Shown here: positions 1 to 9,606 of the stretch, in pieces | Layout: the number at the start of each line of letters is the position of its first letter | Position numbering within the stretch: position 1 is the stretch's first letter | Source: Pseudomonas sediminis | GTDB taxonomy: Bacteria > Pseudomonadota > Gammaproteobacteria > Pseudomonadales > Pseudomonadaceae | Assembly (NCBI RefSeq): GCF_039555755.1 | Contig: NZ_CP154631.1 | Coordinates: 2,170,001 to 2,234,000, forward strand | Length of the DNA: 64,000 bases | Reading direction: 5' to 3' | Program-made: the position numbers and the translations under genes | Notes under the pieces: generated by a model | What the model was told of the DNA's origin: nothing | What the model saw: the letters and a program-made list of their open reading frames with translations, nothing else | Database searches by the model: none

Positions 1-2
1 TG

Positions 3-1883
<1,881 letters not shown>

Positions 1884-1890
1884 GGGGTGG

Positions 1891-1956
1891 ATTGGTGCGC
1901 ACGGCGCACCCTACGGTAGCGGCATCCATCGCGTAGGATGTGCTGTGTGCACCGAT
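1891..1956. repeat. Intergenic palindromic repeat (GTGCGCACGGCGCACC type)
   Basis: Two inverted arms, ggtgcgcacggcgcacccta and, about 20 bases on, cgtaggatgtgctgtgtgca, lie between recQ and the convergent lipoprotein gene. Each arm is itself partly palindromic. Related copies sit at 12646-12668, 13939-14007, 26274-26350 and 48221-48245, always between genes. This is a REP-like family; a role in transcript end formation is inference. Confidence 0.7.
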
Positions 1957-1980
1957 GATCACGTGTGCGCTGCCATGTGC

Positions 1981-2583
1981 TTATGGCCGGCGACTTCGTT
2001 GCCCTTCGGCCAGCGTCCAGTCCACCAACTCGCGGGACAGCCGATCGCCAGCCTGGCCGAAGGCTTTCACTACTGCAGCAATCGACGTATCACTCGCCGG
2101 CTGACTAACGCTGAAGCGGCGGCTGGCGAGGATGCGCTGATCGCGCCCGTCGACCAGACGCACGTCGAGCTGGATCAGTGCCTCGGCAACGCCATCGCGA
2201 TACTGGCTGTGGAAGCTGCGCAGGTCGCTGACCAGCTCCAGGTCGGCCTGCAGACGTTGCTCTTCGTTGCTCAATGCCTGAACTCTGCCGTCATCCTGAA
2301 ATGCGTCGAGCAGACGGCCGCGCAGCAACTGCGGCGTGCGCTCGCTCCAGCGCACGCCCTGGTAGGTGTTGACCCGGCCGGGCTCGGGCAGTACGACGAT
2401 GCGTGTGCCGTCTAGTAACTGGTTGCTGACCGGGCTGTTCACTCGCAGCGACCAGTCGACGCGCTGGGTTTGTGCCGGCAGGGTAGCGCCTGGCAGCAGA
2501 TAGATATCCAGGGGCTCGCTCTGCGGCAGGATCGAGCAGGCGCTGAGCAGGCCGGCGGCCAGCAGCAGGGACAGGCGCTTCAT
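1981..2583 (-). CDS. ABC-type transport auxiliary lipoprotein (MCE system)
   Basis: A 200-aa outer-membrane lipoprotein of the PqiC/YmbA type (ABC-type transport auxiliary lipoprotein family). It starts with a lipoprotein signal peptide and lipobox LLSAC, giving a lipidated Cys near residue 16. The rest resembles the periplasmic domain that partners MlaD-type MCE proteins. It is the last gene of a leftward four-gene operon and overlaps the MlaD-like gene by 4 bases (shared ATGA). In this setting it probably forms the outer-membrane end of a lipid-trafficking bridge. The same order (permease, ATPase, MCE protein, lipoprotein) is known in other pseudomonads. The substrate is not readable from sequence. 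Confidence 0.85.
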   Translation of the reverse strand: MKRLSLLLAAGLLSACSILPQSEPLDIYLLPGATLPAQTQRVDWSLRVNSPVSNQLLDGTRIVVLPEPGRVNTYQGVRWSERTPQLLRGRLLDAFQDDGRVQALSNEEQRLQADLELVSDLRSFHSQYRDGVAEALIQLDVRLVDGRDQRILASRRFSVSQPASDTSIAAVVKAFGQAGDRLSRELVDWTLAEGQRSRRP

Positions 2584-3497
2584 GGTTGGAACTCCTTGAT
2601 GCTGTCGTTGCGCAGCAGGTAGCCGGTGGGGTCCTGCTCCAGGCGACGGGAGAAGCTGCGCAGGGCGCCGAGGGTGTCACGCAGTTCGCTAACTGCCGGG
2701 CCCAGCTCACCGAGACTCTGCATACCGTTGTCCAGCGCGCTGCGGTTGTTTTGCAGCAGCTCCTCGATATTGCGGCTGCTGCGTTCCAGCGAGGCCATCA
2801 GGCGCTCGGCGTTCTCCAGCACCTGGCTGCCCTGGCCATCGAGCAGGCGATTGGCCGTGCGCATCAGTTCTGCCGCTTCGCGGGTGGCGGCACTGGTCTG
2901 GCGCAGGGTTTCACCCAGCTCATCACGCTGCTCGGCGATGCCGGCGGTGGCCTGCTCCAGATTTTCCAGCGTGCGCGACACGCGCTCGGCGTTCTCGCGT
3001 GACAGCATGCGGTTGGCGCGATTGAGCAGGCGCGTGATGTTGACCACCAGATCTTCGCCGTTGGCCATCAGCCGCGACAGGGGCGATCGGTCGGCAATGA
3101 TGATGCCGGGTTCGCCATCCGTGCTCTCCAGTGGCGGGCTTTCCGGGCTGCCGCCATGCAGCTGGATCACCGCCAGGCCGGTGATGCCGGTGATCGCCAG
3201 GCGGGCACGGGTGTCCTGCTTGATCGGCGTGTGGCCGACGATACGAATCCGCGCCCGCACGGTACGCGGATCGTTCGGGTCGAGCCCCAGGCTGACCACG
3301 TCGCCGACCTTGATCCCGCTGTACTGCACGGCGCTGCCTTGCGACAGGCCGGTAACCGCCTCGTTGAAGATCACCTCGTAGTCGGTAACGGCGCGATCAG
3401 CGCCGGCCTTGTTCAGCCACAGGCCGAACAGCAGCGCGGCGCCCACCGTGAGCACGGTAAACAGGCCGATCAGCACATGATGGGCTCTGGGTTCCAT
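2580..3497 (-). CDS. MlaD-family MCE-domain protein
   Basis: A 305-aa substrate-binding component of a phospholipid-type MCE transporter. One N-terminal membrane anchor (about residues 8-27) is followed by an MCE domain (about 38-115) with the conserved GLSQGSAVQYSGIKVGDV segment. The C-terminal 150 residues are rich in Glu, Gln, Asn and Leu and look like a long helix or coiled coil, as expected for proteins that span part of the periplasm. It starts immediately after the ATPase gene stop and overlaps the lipoprotein gene by 4 bases, so all are translated from one mRNA. It is longer than E. coli MlaD (183 aa) because of the helical tail. Confidence 0.92.
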   Translation of the reverse strand: MEPRAHHVLIGLFTVLTVGAALLFGLWLNKAGADRAVTDYEVIFNEAVTGLSQGSAVQYSGIKVGDVVSLGLDPNDPRTVRARIRIVGHTPIKQDTRARLAITGITGLAVIQLHGGSPESPPLESTDGEPGIIIADRSPLSRLMANGEDLVVNITRLLNRANRMLSRENAERVSRTLENLEQATAGIAEQRDELGETLRQTSAATREAAELMRTANRLLDGQGSQVLENAERLMASLERSSRNIEELLQNNRSALDNGMQSLGELGPAVSELRDTLGALRSFSRRLEQDPTGYLLRNDSIKEFQP

Positions 3498-4283
3498 TCA
3501 TTGACTCCCTACCGCTGCGGCGGCCTGTGCAGCCGCGCGTCCACGCGGGCCATGAAAATAGTCCTGAATCCAGGCGTTGTCGGTGGCAGCCACCACGTCC
3601 AGGCGGTCGGCCACCAGCACCTTCTTCTGCGCCAGCACCGCGACCCGGTCGCAGATGCTGTAGAGCGTGTCCAGATCGTGAGTCACCAGAAATACACTCA
3701 GACCGAGGCTGTCGCTGAGGGTGCGGATCAATTGGTCGAAGGCCGCCGCGCCAATCGGGTCGAGGCCGGCGGTAGGTTCGTCGAGAAACAGAATGTCCGG
3801 GTCGAGCGCCAGGGCACGGGCCAGGGCGGCGCGTTTGACCATGCCGCCGGATAGCGAGCTGGGGTACTTGCTGCCGGCGTCCTGCGGTAGGCCGGCGAGG
3901 GCGATCTTGACCCTGGCCAGGCGCTCGGCCGCGGCGCGCGACAGGCCGGCATGTTCGATCAGCGGCAGGGCGATGTTCTCGCTGACGGTCAGCGAGGAGA
4001 ACAGCGCGCCGCGCTGGTAGAGCACGCCGAAGCGCCGTTCCAGTTGCGAGCGCCGCTCGGCCGGCAGGCTCAGCAATTCCTCGCCGAATACCCGTACGGT
4101 GCCGGCATTGGGTTGGCGCAGGCCGACGATGCTGCGCAGCAGCACGGATTTGCCGGTACCGGAGCCACCGACCACGCCGAGGATCTCGCCGCGATAGAGA
4201 TCGAAATCCAGGTGCTCGTGCACCACCTGGCTACCGAAGCGATTGCTCAGGTCGCGTACCTCGATGACGGTCTCCCGGCTCAC
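3498..4283 (-). CDS. MCE-system ABC transporter ATP-binding protein (MlaF-like)
   Basis: A 261-aa cytoplasmic ATPase that powers the MCE lipid transporter. It carries Walker A GGSGTGKS (about residues 38-45), the ABC signature LSGGMVKRAALARA, Walker B ILFLDEPTAGLD and the H-loop VTHDLDTL. Length and motifs match MlaF. The start overlaps the end of the permease gene by 4 bases. The C-terminus contains an Ala-rich tail (AAAQAAAAVG) of no known role. Paralogous MCE loci usually exist elsewhere in Pseudomonas genomes (for example the true mla operon), so I do not assign mlaF. Confidence 0.93.
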   Translation of the reverse strand: MSRETVIEVRDLSNRFGSQVVHEHLDFDLYRGEILGVVGGSGTGKSVLLRSIVGLRQPNAGTVRVFGEELLSLPAERRSQLERRFGVLYQRGALFSSLTVSENIALPLIEHAGLSRAAAERLARVKIALAGLPQDAGSKYPSSLSGGMVKRAALARALALDPDILFLDEPTAGLDPIGAAAFDQLIRTLSDSLGLSVFLVTHDLDTLYSICDRVAVLAQKKVLVADRLDVVAATDNAWIQDYFHGPRGRAAAQAAAAVGSQ

Positions 4284-5425
4284 CAGCCCATCTCCATCAG
4301 GAACAACGCCGCCAGGGCGTCGAGCAGGATGACCACGAAGATCGATTGCACCACCGCCGAGGTGGTGTGCTCGCCCACCGACTGTGCGCTACCGCTGACC
4401 TTGAAACCTTCCAGGCAGCCGATCAGGGCGATCAGGAAGGCGAAGATCGGCGCCTTTAGCAGGCCGACCAGAAAGTGCCGCAGCAGGTCGCTTTCCTGCA
4501 GGATCGACAGGTACATGGCCAGCGGAATATCCAGTGACAGCGCGCAGACCAGCGCGCCGCCGAGCATGCCGCTGAGCATGGCGATGAAGGTCAATATCGG
4601 CAGGGCGATGAGCATGGCGAAAACGCGCGGCAGCACCAGCAGTTCGATGGGGCTCAGGCCGAGGGTGCGGATGGCGTCGATTTCCTCGTTGGCCTTCATC
4701 GAGCCGATCTGTGCGGTGAAGGCGCTGGCGGTGCGGCCGGCCATGAGAATCGCAGTGAGCAGCACGCCGAATTCGCGCAGGAAGGAGAAGGCCACCAGAT
4801 TCACCGTGTAGATGCTGGCGCCGAAGTCGGCGAGGATGGTCGCGCCGAGAAAGGCCACCACGGCGCCGACCAGAAAGGTCAGCAGGGCGACGATGGGCAC
4901 GGCATTGAGCCCGCACTGCTCCAGGTGCGCGGTCAGCGAGGTCAGGCGCCAGCGCGTCGGCCGCACCAGTATCGTTAGCATGCTGGTCAGGGTCAGTCCC
5001 ATGAAGCCGAGCAACGCGCGGCCCTGGTGCCACATGCTTTCGACCACTTCGCCGATGTGCCCGAGCACTTCACGCAGCACCGACGGCTCCGGCGGTGTCT
5101 GAGCCTGCTGGCTGTCGGCCATGGCATCGGCCACTGTCAGCAGCAGTGCGCGGCGTTGCTCGTTGAATTCGCTGTTTTTGCTGAGCTGGCGTAGGCGTTC
5201 GCTGCCGAACAGCTCCACCAGCAACGCGGCACCGGCGGTATCCAGCGCGGCCAGGTCGCTCAGGTCGACGGATTCCTCGCCCTGCAGGCGTTCGCGTAGA
5301 GCCAGTACCTGGGGCTCCAGCACGCTGTAGTGGGCCAGCGTCCAGTCACCACCCAGCCGCAGGCTACTGGCGGCGTCCGTGCTGCTGGTCTGCTGCGAGG
5401 TCAGGTAGGGAGTGGTCATCGCCAC
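4280..5425 (-). CDS. MlaE-family lipid ABC permease with N-terminal STAS domain
   Basis: A 381-aa inner-membrane permease. Residues about 20-100 look like a STAS domain (VDLSDLAALDTAGAALLVEL). Residues about 130-380 form the MlaE permease with five or so hydrophobic segments and the conserved cytoplasmic motif ANEEIDAIRTLGLSP. In the E. coli Mla system the STAS protein MlaB is a separate gene; here it is fused to the permease, a common variant in proteobacteria. It is the first gene of the leftward MCE operon, so the promoter should lie between 5426 and about 5600. Confidence 0.92.
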   Translation of the reverse strand: MAMTTPYLTSQQTSSTDAASSLRLGGDWTLAHYSVLEPQVLALRERLQGEESVDLSDLAALDTAGAALLVELFGSERLRQLSKNSEFNEQRRALLLTVADAMADSQQAQTPPEPSVLREVLGHIGEVVESMWHQGRALLGFMGLTLTSMLTILVRPTRWRLTSLTAHLEQCGLNAVPIVALLTFLVGAVVAFLGATILADFGASIYTVNLVAFSFLREFGVLLTAILMAGRTASAFTAQIGSMKANEEIDAIRTLGLSPIELLVLPRVFAMLIALPILTFIAMLSGMLGGALVCALSLDIPLAMYLSILQESDLLRHFLVGLLKAPIFAFLIALIGCLEGFKVSGSAQSVGEHTTSAVVQSIFVVILLDALAALFLMEMGW

Positions 5426-5488
5426 AGCTTAGCGCTGCTCGGGCGCCTGAGGCCAGTCGTGGCGCTCACTCGAGGTTCTGCGCCTCTT

Positions 5489-5641
5489 TCCGAACGACCC
5501 CGCAGGCCATTGCTGATGGCCCGTATCGCGCAGGCTTTGCACCTGCTGCCAACGCAGGGCAAGCGCATGCCATGGAATCTGCTCCAGCATTACCTGCCCG
5601 ATCTGGCACTGCTGCACTACGGCAAACTGGAAGACGATTAG
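5489..5641 (+). pseudogene. 3' remnant of a flavin-containing monooxygenase-like gene
   Basis: A short frame ends with LPTQGKRMPW, QHYLPDLALL and YGKLEDD. This matches from memory the C-terminal pattern of FAD-dependent monooxygenases of the Baeyer-Villiger/EthA type (LPKQG..PW...QNY..D...LR.G...D). No upstream FAD or NADP motif is present; upstream sequence is the start of the MCE operon on the other strand. The best reading is a decayed 3' fragment left by a deletion or rearrangement. The homology is recalled, not searched, and the fragment is only about 50 codons. Confidence 0.4.
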
Positions 5642-5839
5642 CTGATGTTTTCCACCCCTCGGAAAGAGCCGTAAGCGGAGTCAGCGCAGCCCTGATGTGA
5701 CGGGGGTATAGCGAATGTCCTACAAGAAATTACATAATCGCGCCGCTTTCTTTCCTGGCATTGCGCCACTACCATTTTGCGATATGTGTCACGGATGAGC
5801 CACTGGGTGCAGTGTCACCCATTACATGAGGAGTCGGCC

Positions 5840-6007
5840 ATGAAGGAACAGCGCCACCTGCCCGCACTGCGTGCGCATATCGAGCAGCTATTGAGTAAAG
5901 GCTGGGTGATCGCCAGTCGCAGCCCCCTGACCCTGCAGAACGGTCATCGCTGCTTTCTCGTCTCCCACGGCATGCTGATCAGCGACTCTTCTTCGCGCGC
6001 AGCCTGA
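5840..6007 (+). CDS. Orphan 55-aa small protein, unknown function
   Basis: ATG at 5840 is preceded by a good ribosome site (gaggag, 8 bases upstream) and the gene is followed within 20 bases by a strong terminator, so it looks like a real monocistronic small gene. The product begins MKEQRHLPALRAHIEQLL and is mildly basic, with no signal peptide or membrane segment and one Cys. The first half predicts an amphipathic helix and the second half has short hydrophobic strands (WVIAS, CFLVSHGMLI). An alternative upstream start at 5777 lacks a ribosome site. I recognise no family. Confidence 0.65.
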   Translation: MKEQRHLPALRAHIEQLLSKGWVIASRSPLTLQNGHRCFLVSHGMLISDSSSRAA

Positions 6008-6021
6008 TAACTGTTTCCCGA

Positions 6022-6060
6022 CCGCTGCGCCGTTATCCCGCCTGGCGCAGCGGCGTTTTT
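6022..6060 (+). terminator. Rho-independent terminator of the small-protein gene
   Basis: A perfect 10-bp stem (ccgctgcgcc 6022-6031 with ggcgcagcgg 6044-6053) is followed by cgttttt. It starts 15 bases after the stop codon of the 55-aa gene. Confidence 0.9.
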
Positions 6061-6242
6061 GGTTACCGGATATTGCGTCCGTAGCCTGCCGCATTTCCTC
6101 TCCTGCGCCCGTCACTGCCGGCCTCCGGCGGATTCCCTTGCTGTCTTTCTCGGTCGATAGCGAATCGGTCGCGGATGTAACGCCTTGGTCTCAGCGCGGT
6201 CAGTGCCTATAACCAACCGGTCACTGTTAGAGGAGCCACGTC

Positions 6243-7163
6243 ATGCCTACTCGTCGCCGAGTCCTGCAAGGTAGCGCCAGCCTGGCAGCGTTAGCTGTCC
6301 TGATGCCCTGGTTACCGTCCTCCGTCTTCGCCGCCGAAACACTGCTGAGCCGGGCGATTCCCAGTAGCGGTGAACTGCTGCCGGTGATCGGTCTGGGTAC
6401 CTCACGCACCCACGATGTGGCGATGAGCGACGAGGCGCTACAGCCCTTGCGCGAGGTGTTGCAGGCACTGGTCAACGGTGGCGCCAGCCTGGTGGATACC
6501 GCGCCGAGCTACGGGCGGGCCGAAGCGGTGTGTGGCGCTCTGGCCGCAGAAGGCGACATGCGCAAAAAGCTGTTCCTGGCCAGCAAGGTGTCCTCCACCG
6601 GGCGTTCTGCTGGCGAGCGGCAGGTCGAAGCCAGTTTCGCCGCGCTCAAGACCGACACCATCGACCTGATGCAGGTGCATAACCTGCAGGACACCAGCAC
6701 TCAGCTTGGCCTGTTGCGCGAGCTGAAAGAACAGGGCCGGGTACGCTACATCGGCGTGACTCACTACCTGGATTCCGCCCACGAGCGCCTGCTCGAGGTC
6801 CTGCGCAAGGAACCAGTGGATTTCGTCCAGTTCAACTACTCCATCGGCGAGCGCAACGCCGAGCGCGAGCTGTTGCCCTACTGCGCCGACAAGGGCATCG
6901 CAGTTTTGATCAACCGGCCTTTTCAACGCTCGGCCCTGTTCGATCGGGTCAAGGGCAAGAGCCTGCCGGACTGGGCTGCGGTGGAGCTCGATGCCACCTC
7001 CTGGGCACAGCTGATGCTCAAGTACATCCTCGCCAACCCGGCGGTAACGGCGGTGATCCCGGCCACCTCCAACCCACGCTATATGGCTGACAACATCCTC
7101 GCCGGCCAGGGCCGCCTGCCCGACGCGGCGCAGCGCCAACGCATCATCGAGCTATTCGCCTGA
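6243..7163 (+). CDS. Tat-exported aldo/keto reductase
   Basis: A 306-aa aldo/keto reductase family protein. The N-terminus reads TRRRVLQ followed by a hydrophobic stretch and AxA-type site (VFAAE, near residue 31), a twin-arginine signal that predicts export of the folded, cofactor-loaded enzyme to the periplasm. The catalytic tetrad appears intact: Asp85, Tyr90, Lys115 and His146, and the C-terminal NAD(P) region (AVIPATSNPRYMADN) is present. Most aldo/keto reductases are cytoplasmic, so export is unusual but known for a small subfamily. A ribosome site (gaggag) lies just before ATG 6243. The next gene starts 1 base after the stop, so both are probably co-translated. The substrate is unknown. 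Confidence 0.88.
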   Translation: MPTRRRVLQGSASLAALAVLMPWLPSSVFAAETLLSRAIPSSGELLPVIGLGTSRTHDVAMSDEALQPLREVLQALVNGGASLVDTAPSYGRAEAVCGALAAEGDMRKKLFLASKVSSTGRSAGERQVEASFAALKTDTIDLMQVHNLQDTSTQLGLLRELKEQGRVRYIGVTHYLDSAHERLLEVLRKEPVDFVQFNYSIGERNAERELLPYCADKGIAVLINRPFQRSALFDRVKGKSLPDWAAVELDATSWAQLMLKYILANPAVTAVIPATSNPRYMADNILAGQGRLPDAAQRQRIIELFA

Positions 7164-7164
7164 G

Positions 7165-8457
7165 ATGCAGGCGCTCACCCGGCGCCTGGCGCGTGCGATC
7201 AATGCCGAAGGTGAGGAGCTGGCTGCGGTGCTGGCCGGTTTTGCCTTGTTCTTCTGTCTGTTCGCCGGCTATTTCATGTTGCGGCCGATCCGTGAGGCGA
7301 TGGGCATCACCGGTGGTGTGAACAATCTGCAGTGGCTGTTCACCGCGACCTTTGTCGTCATGCTGCTGGCGGTGCCGCTGTTCGCCTGGCTCAACTCGAA
7401 AGTCCCGCGTATCCATTTCATCGACTGGGTATACGGCTTCTTCTGCCTCAACTTGCTGGCCTTCGTCCTGCTGTTTCGCATCGACCACGACAGCGTATGG
7501 CTGGCGCGGGTGTTCTACGTGTGGATCTCGGTCTACAACCTGTTCGTCGTCTCGGTGGCCTGGAGCCTGATGGCCGACGTGTTCGATGGCGCCCAGGCGC
7601 GGCGGCTGTTCGCCTTCATTGCTGCGGGCGCTAGCGTTGGTGGGCTCTGTGGACCGCTGTTGAGCGCCTTGTTGATCGGCGCTATCGGTGAGTCCGGGTT
7701 GATGCTGATGGCCGCCGTGCTGCTCGGTGCGGCCATGGCGCTCAAGCGTTACCTGATGGAGTGGCGCGAGCGACAGGGCGCCGGGCGGTCTGCAGGGGCA
7801 GCCAACGAGAGCCCGCGCAGGCCGGTGTCAGGCAATCCGTTCAGCGGGCTGACGCGTATGCTCGGTTCGCGTTACCTGCTGGGTATCGGCGCGTTCATTT
7901 TGCTGCTCACCTCGGTGAGCACCTTTCTCTATTTCGAGCAGGCGCGCCTGGTGGCTGAGCTGTTCCCGGATCGCGCCGCCCAGGTGAAGGTGTTCGGTGT
8001 GATCGATTTCGTCGTGCAGGCCGGTGCCCTGGCTGCGCAGTTGTTCATCACCGGGCGGGTGGCGCAGAAGCTGGGCGTACGTGTGTTGCTGTCGCTAGTA
8101 CCGGCACTGGTGTGTCTGGGCTTTATCGGCCTGGCGCTGGCGCCGACTTTCGCCATGTTGGCTGGGCTGATGATCGTGCGGCGTATTGGTGAATACGCCT
8201 TCGTGCGGCCGGGGCGGGAAATGCTCTTCGCCCCGCTCGACGCCGAGAGCAAGTACAAGGCGAAGAACTTCATCGACACCGTGGTCTATCGCGGTGGCGA
8301 TGCCCTCAGCGGCTGGGCCAAGGCCGGGCTGGACATGCTCGGCCACGGCGCCTGGCTGGTGGCCATGGTCGGTGCTCTCTGTGCAGCGCTGTGGGGAATG
8401 TTAGGTTGGTATCTGGGCGGACGCGCCGATAGGCAGGCGGAAAGACAGGACGGGTGA
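7165..8457 (+). CDS. MFS / NTP-NDP exchange-like membrane transporter
   Basis: A 430-aa integral membrane protein with about 12 hydrophobic segments. The N-terminal segment FCLFAGYFMLRPIREAMGI and the paired-helix layout resemble the Npt1/Npt2 nucleotide-transporter-related branch of the major facilitator superfamily, which in free-living bacteria has no proven nucleotide exchange role. A charged loop with RPVSGNPFSGLTRML splits the two halves (near residue 215-230). The gene begins 1 base after the Tat-reductase stop and is likely in one operon with it. Function and direction of transport cannot be read from the sequence. Confidence 0.75.
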   Translation: MQALTRRLARAINAEGEELAAVLAGFALFFCLFAGYFMLRPIREAMGITGGVNNLQWLFTATFVVMLLAVPLFAWLNSKVPRIHFIDWVYGFFCLNLLAFVLLFRIDHDSVWLARVFYVWISVYNLFVVSVAWSLMADVFDGAQARRLFAFIAAGASVGGLCGPLLSALLIGAIGESGLMLMAAVLLGAAMALKRYLMEWRERQGAGRSAGAANESPRRPVSGNPFSGLTRMLGSRYLLGIGAFILLLTSVSTFLYFEQARLVAELFPDRAAQVKVFGVIDFVVQAGALAAQLFITGRVAQKLGVRVLLSLVPALVCLGFIGLALAPTFAMLAGLMIVRRIGEYAFVRPGREMLFAPLDAESKYKAKNFIDTVVYRGGDALSGWAKAGLDMLGHGAWLVAMVGALCAALWGMLGWYLGGRADRQAERQDG

Positions 8458-8465
8458 CTGGGTAA

Positions 8466-9365
8466 TCATCCCGCCACCGCGACGATCTCCTCGATCAGCC
8501 ATTGCAGCGCGGCATCGCGTTGGCGTTGTGCCAGGCTGACTACCTCCAGATGGAAAGGCCCGAGGGTGAAGGGCAGGTCGAACAACTGCAGTGGCAGCAG
8601 CGTGGCGAAATGTCGGGCGAGGGCGGTGGGCAGCACTGCCGCCAGCTCGCTGCCAGCGACGATATGCGCCGCCTGCAGGTAGTTCGGTGTGGTGTAGAGA
8701 ATCTGCCGCGACAGCCCCTGTTCCCCCAGCCATTGATCGACCATGCCGCGGGTCTGCCCACCATGCACCCAAAGGTGGCGCAGGCGCAGGAAGGTATCCA
8801 GATCCAGATTGCCCTGGCGCAGCAGCGGATGATCGCGGTGTACCGCCAGCTTGAGTGTCTCGCTCATCCAGTGGTGACGGGCGAAGCGCGCCGGCATCTC
8901 GTCGAAGCGGCCCAGCACCAGATCCAGCTCGCCCTTGTCCAGCGCCTCCATCGGCAGGCTCGGGCTGAGGTGGCGAATGTCGATGCCGATGCCCGGCGCT
9001 TTCTGGCTGATGCGGTCGAGCAGGCGCGGCATGCATACCAGCTCCACGTAGTCGGTGACGGCGATGCAAAAGCGCTGGCGGCTTTCGCCCGGCTCGAAGG
9101 TCTCGCCGGCGCTCAGGCTCTGTTCCAATTGGCGCAGGGCGCTGCGGATCGGGGCTTCCAGCGCCAGTGCTCGTGGCGTCGGTTGCATGCGCCGGCCCAC
9201 GCGCACCAGCAGCGGGTCGCCGAGCAGCTCGCGCAGGCGCCCCAGCGCATTGCTCACGGCAGGCTGGCTCAAGGACAGGCGCTCGGCGGCGCGCGAGACG
9301 TTCTGTTCGCGCAGCAGAGCGTCCAGCACCCGCAACAGGTTGAGGTCGAAATTGCTGAAATTCAT
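8466..9365 (-). CDS. LysR-family transcriptional regulator
   Basis: A 299-aa LysR regulator. The N-terminal helix-turn-helix (NVSRAAERLSLSQPAVSNALGRLR) is followed by a substrate-binding domain. The ATG at 9365 (MNFSNFDLNLLRVLDALL) fits the family N-terminus; an upstream ATG at 9401 would add 12 atypical residues. It is divergent from the 3-hydroxyacyl-CoA dehydrogenase gene at 9607, with a 144-bp palindromic element between them, so it may control that catabolic group. That regulatory link is inferred from position. It is convergent with the transporter gene. Confidence 0.92.
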   Translation of the reverse strand: MNFSNFDLNLLRVLDALLREQNVSRAAERLSLSQPAVSNALGRLRELLGDPLLVRVGRRMQPTPRALALEAPIRSALRQLEQSLSAGETFEPGESRQRFCIAVTDYVELVCMPRLLDRISQKAPGIGIDIRHLSPSLPMEALDKGELDLVLGRFDEMPARFARHHWMSETLKLAVHRDHPLLRQGNLDLDTFLRLRHLWVHGGQTRGMVDQWLGEQGLSRQILYTTPNYLQAAHIVAGSELAAVLPTALARHFATLLPLQLFDLPFTLGPFHLEVVSLAQRQRDAALQWLIEEIVAVAG

Positions 9366-9436
9366 CTGCTGAATACGTCGTATCACAAGACTAAATTTCA
9401 AAAATAGTAGCGGCTTGCTTATCGTGACCCAAGCTT

Positions 9437-9580
9437 CTGGGTGCCTTTAAAAACGTAGGCGAGGCAGTCAGCGCAAGGCGAAAACAGGCTAAAAAGCGGA
9501 GTTTACGGGTTGTAAATGAGCATTTTGAGCCTGTTTTTAACGCAGCGATGGCAACGTAGGTAGTTTTTAAGGGGGCCCAG
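9437..9580. repeat. 144-bp near-perfect palindromic repeat element
   Basis: The segment runs from ctggg at 9437 to cccag at 9580 and is inverted about a centre near 9508. Matching arm pieces are ttaaaaacgtaggc and its partner gtaggtagtttttaa, gcgaaaacaggct and its partner agcctgtttttaacgc, and a core tttac..gtaaa. It has no coding potential. It resembles a MITE or large REP element. It lies in the divergent promoter region between the LysR gene and the 3-hydroxyacyl-CoA dehydrogenase gene. Confidence 0.75.
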
Positions 9581-9606
9581 CCTGTTCGTGCACGAGAGGA
9601 ACAACA

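Noticed and set aside
2586..3381. Plus-strand frames over the MlaD-like gene
   Set aside because: They oppose a conserved operon and lack ribosome sites.
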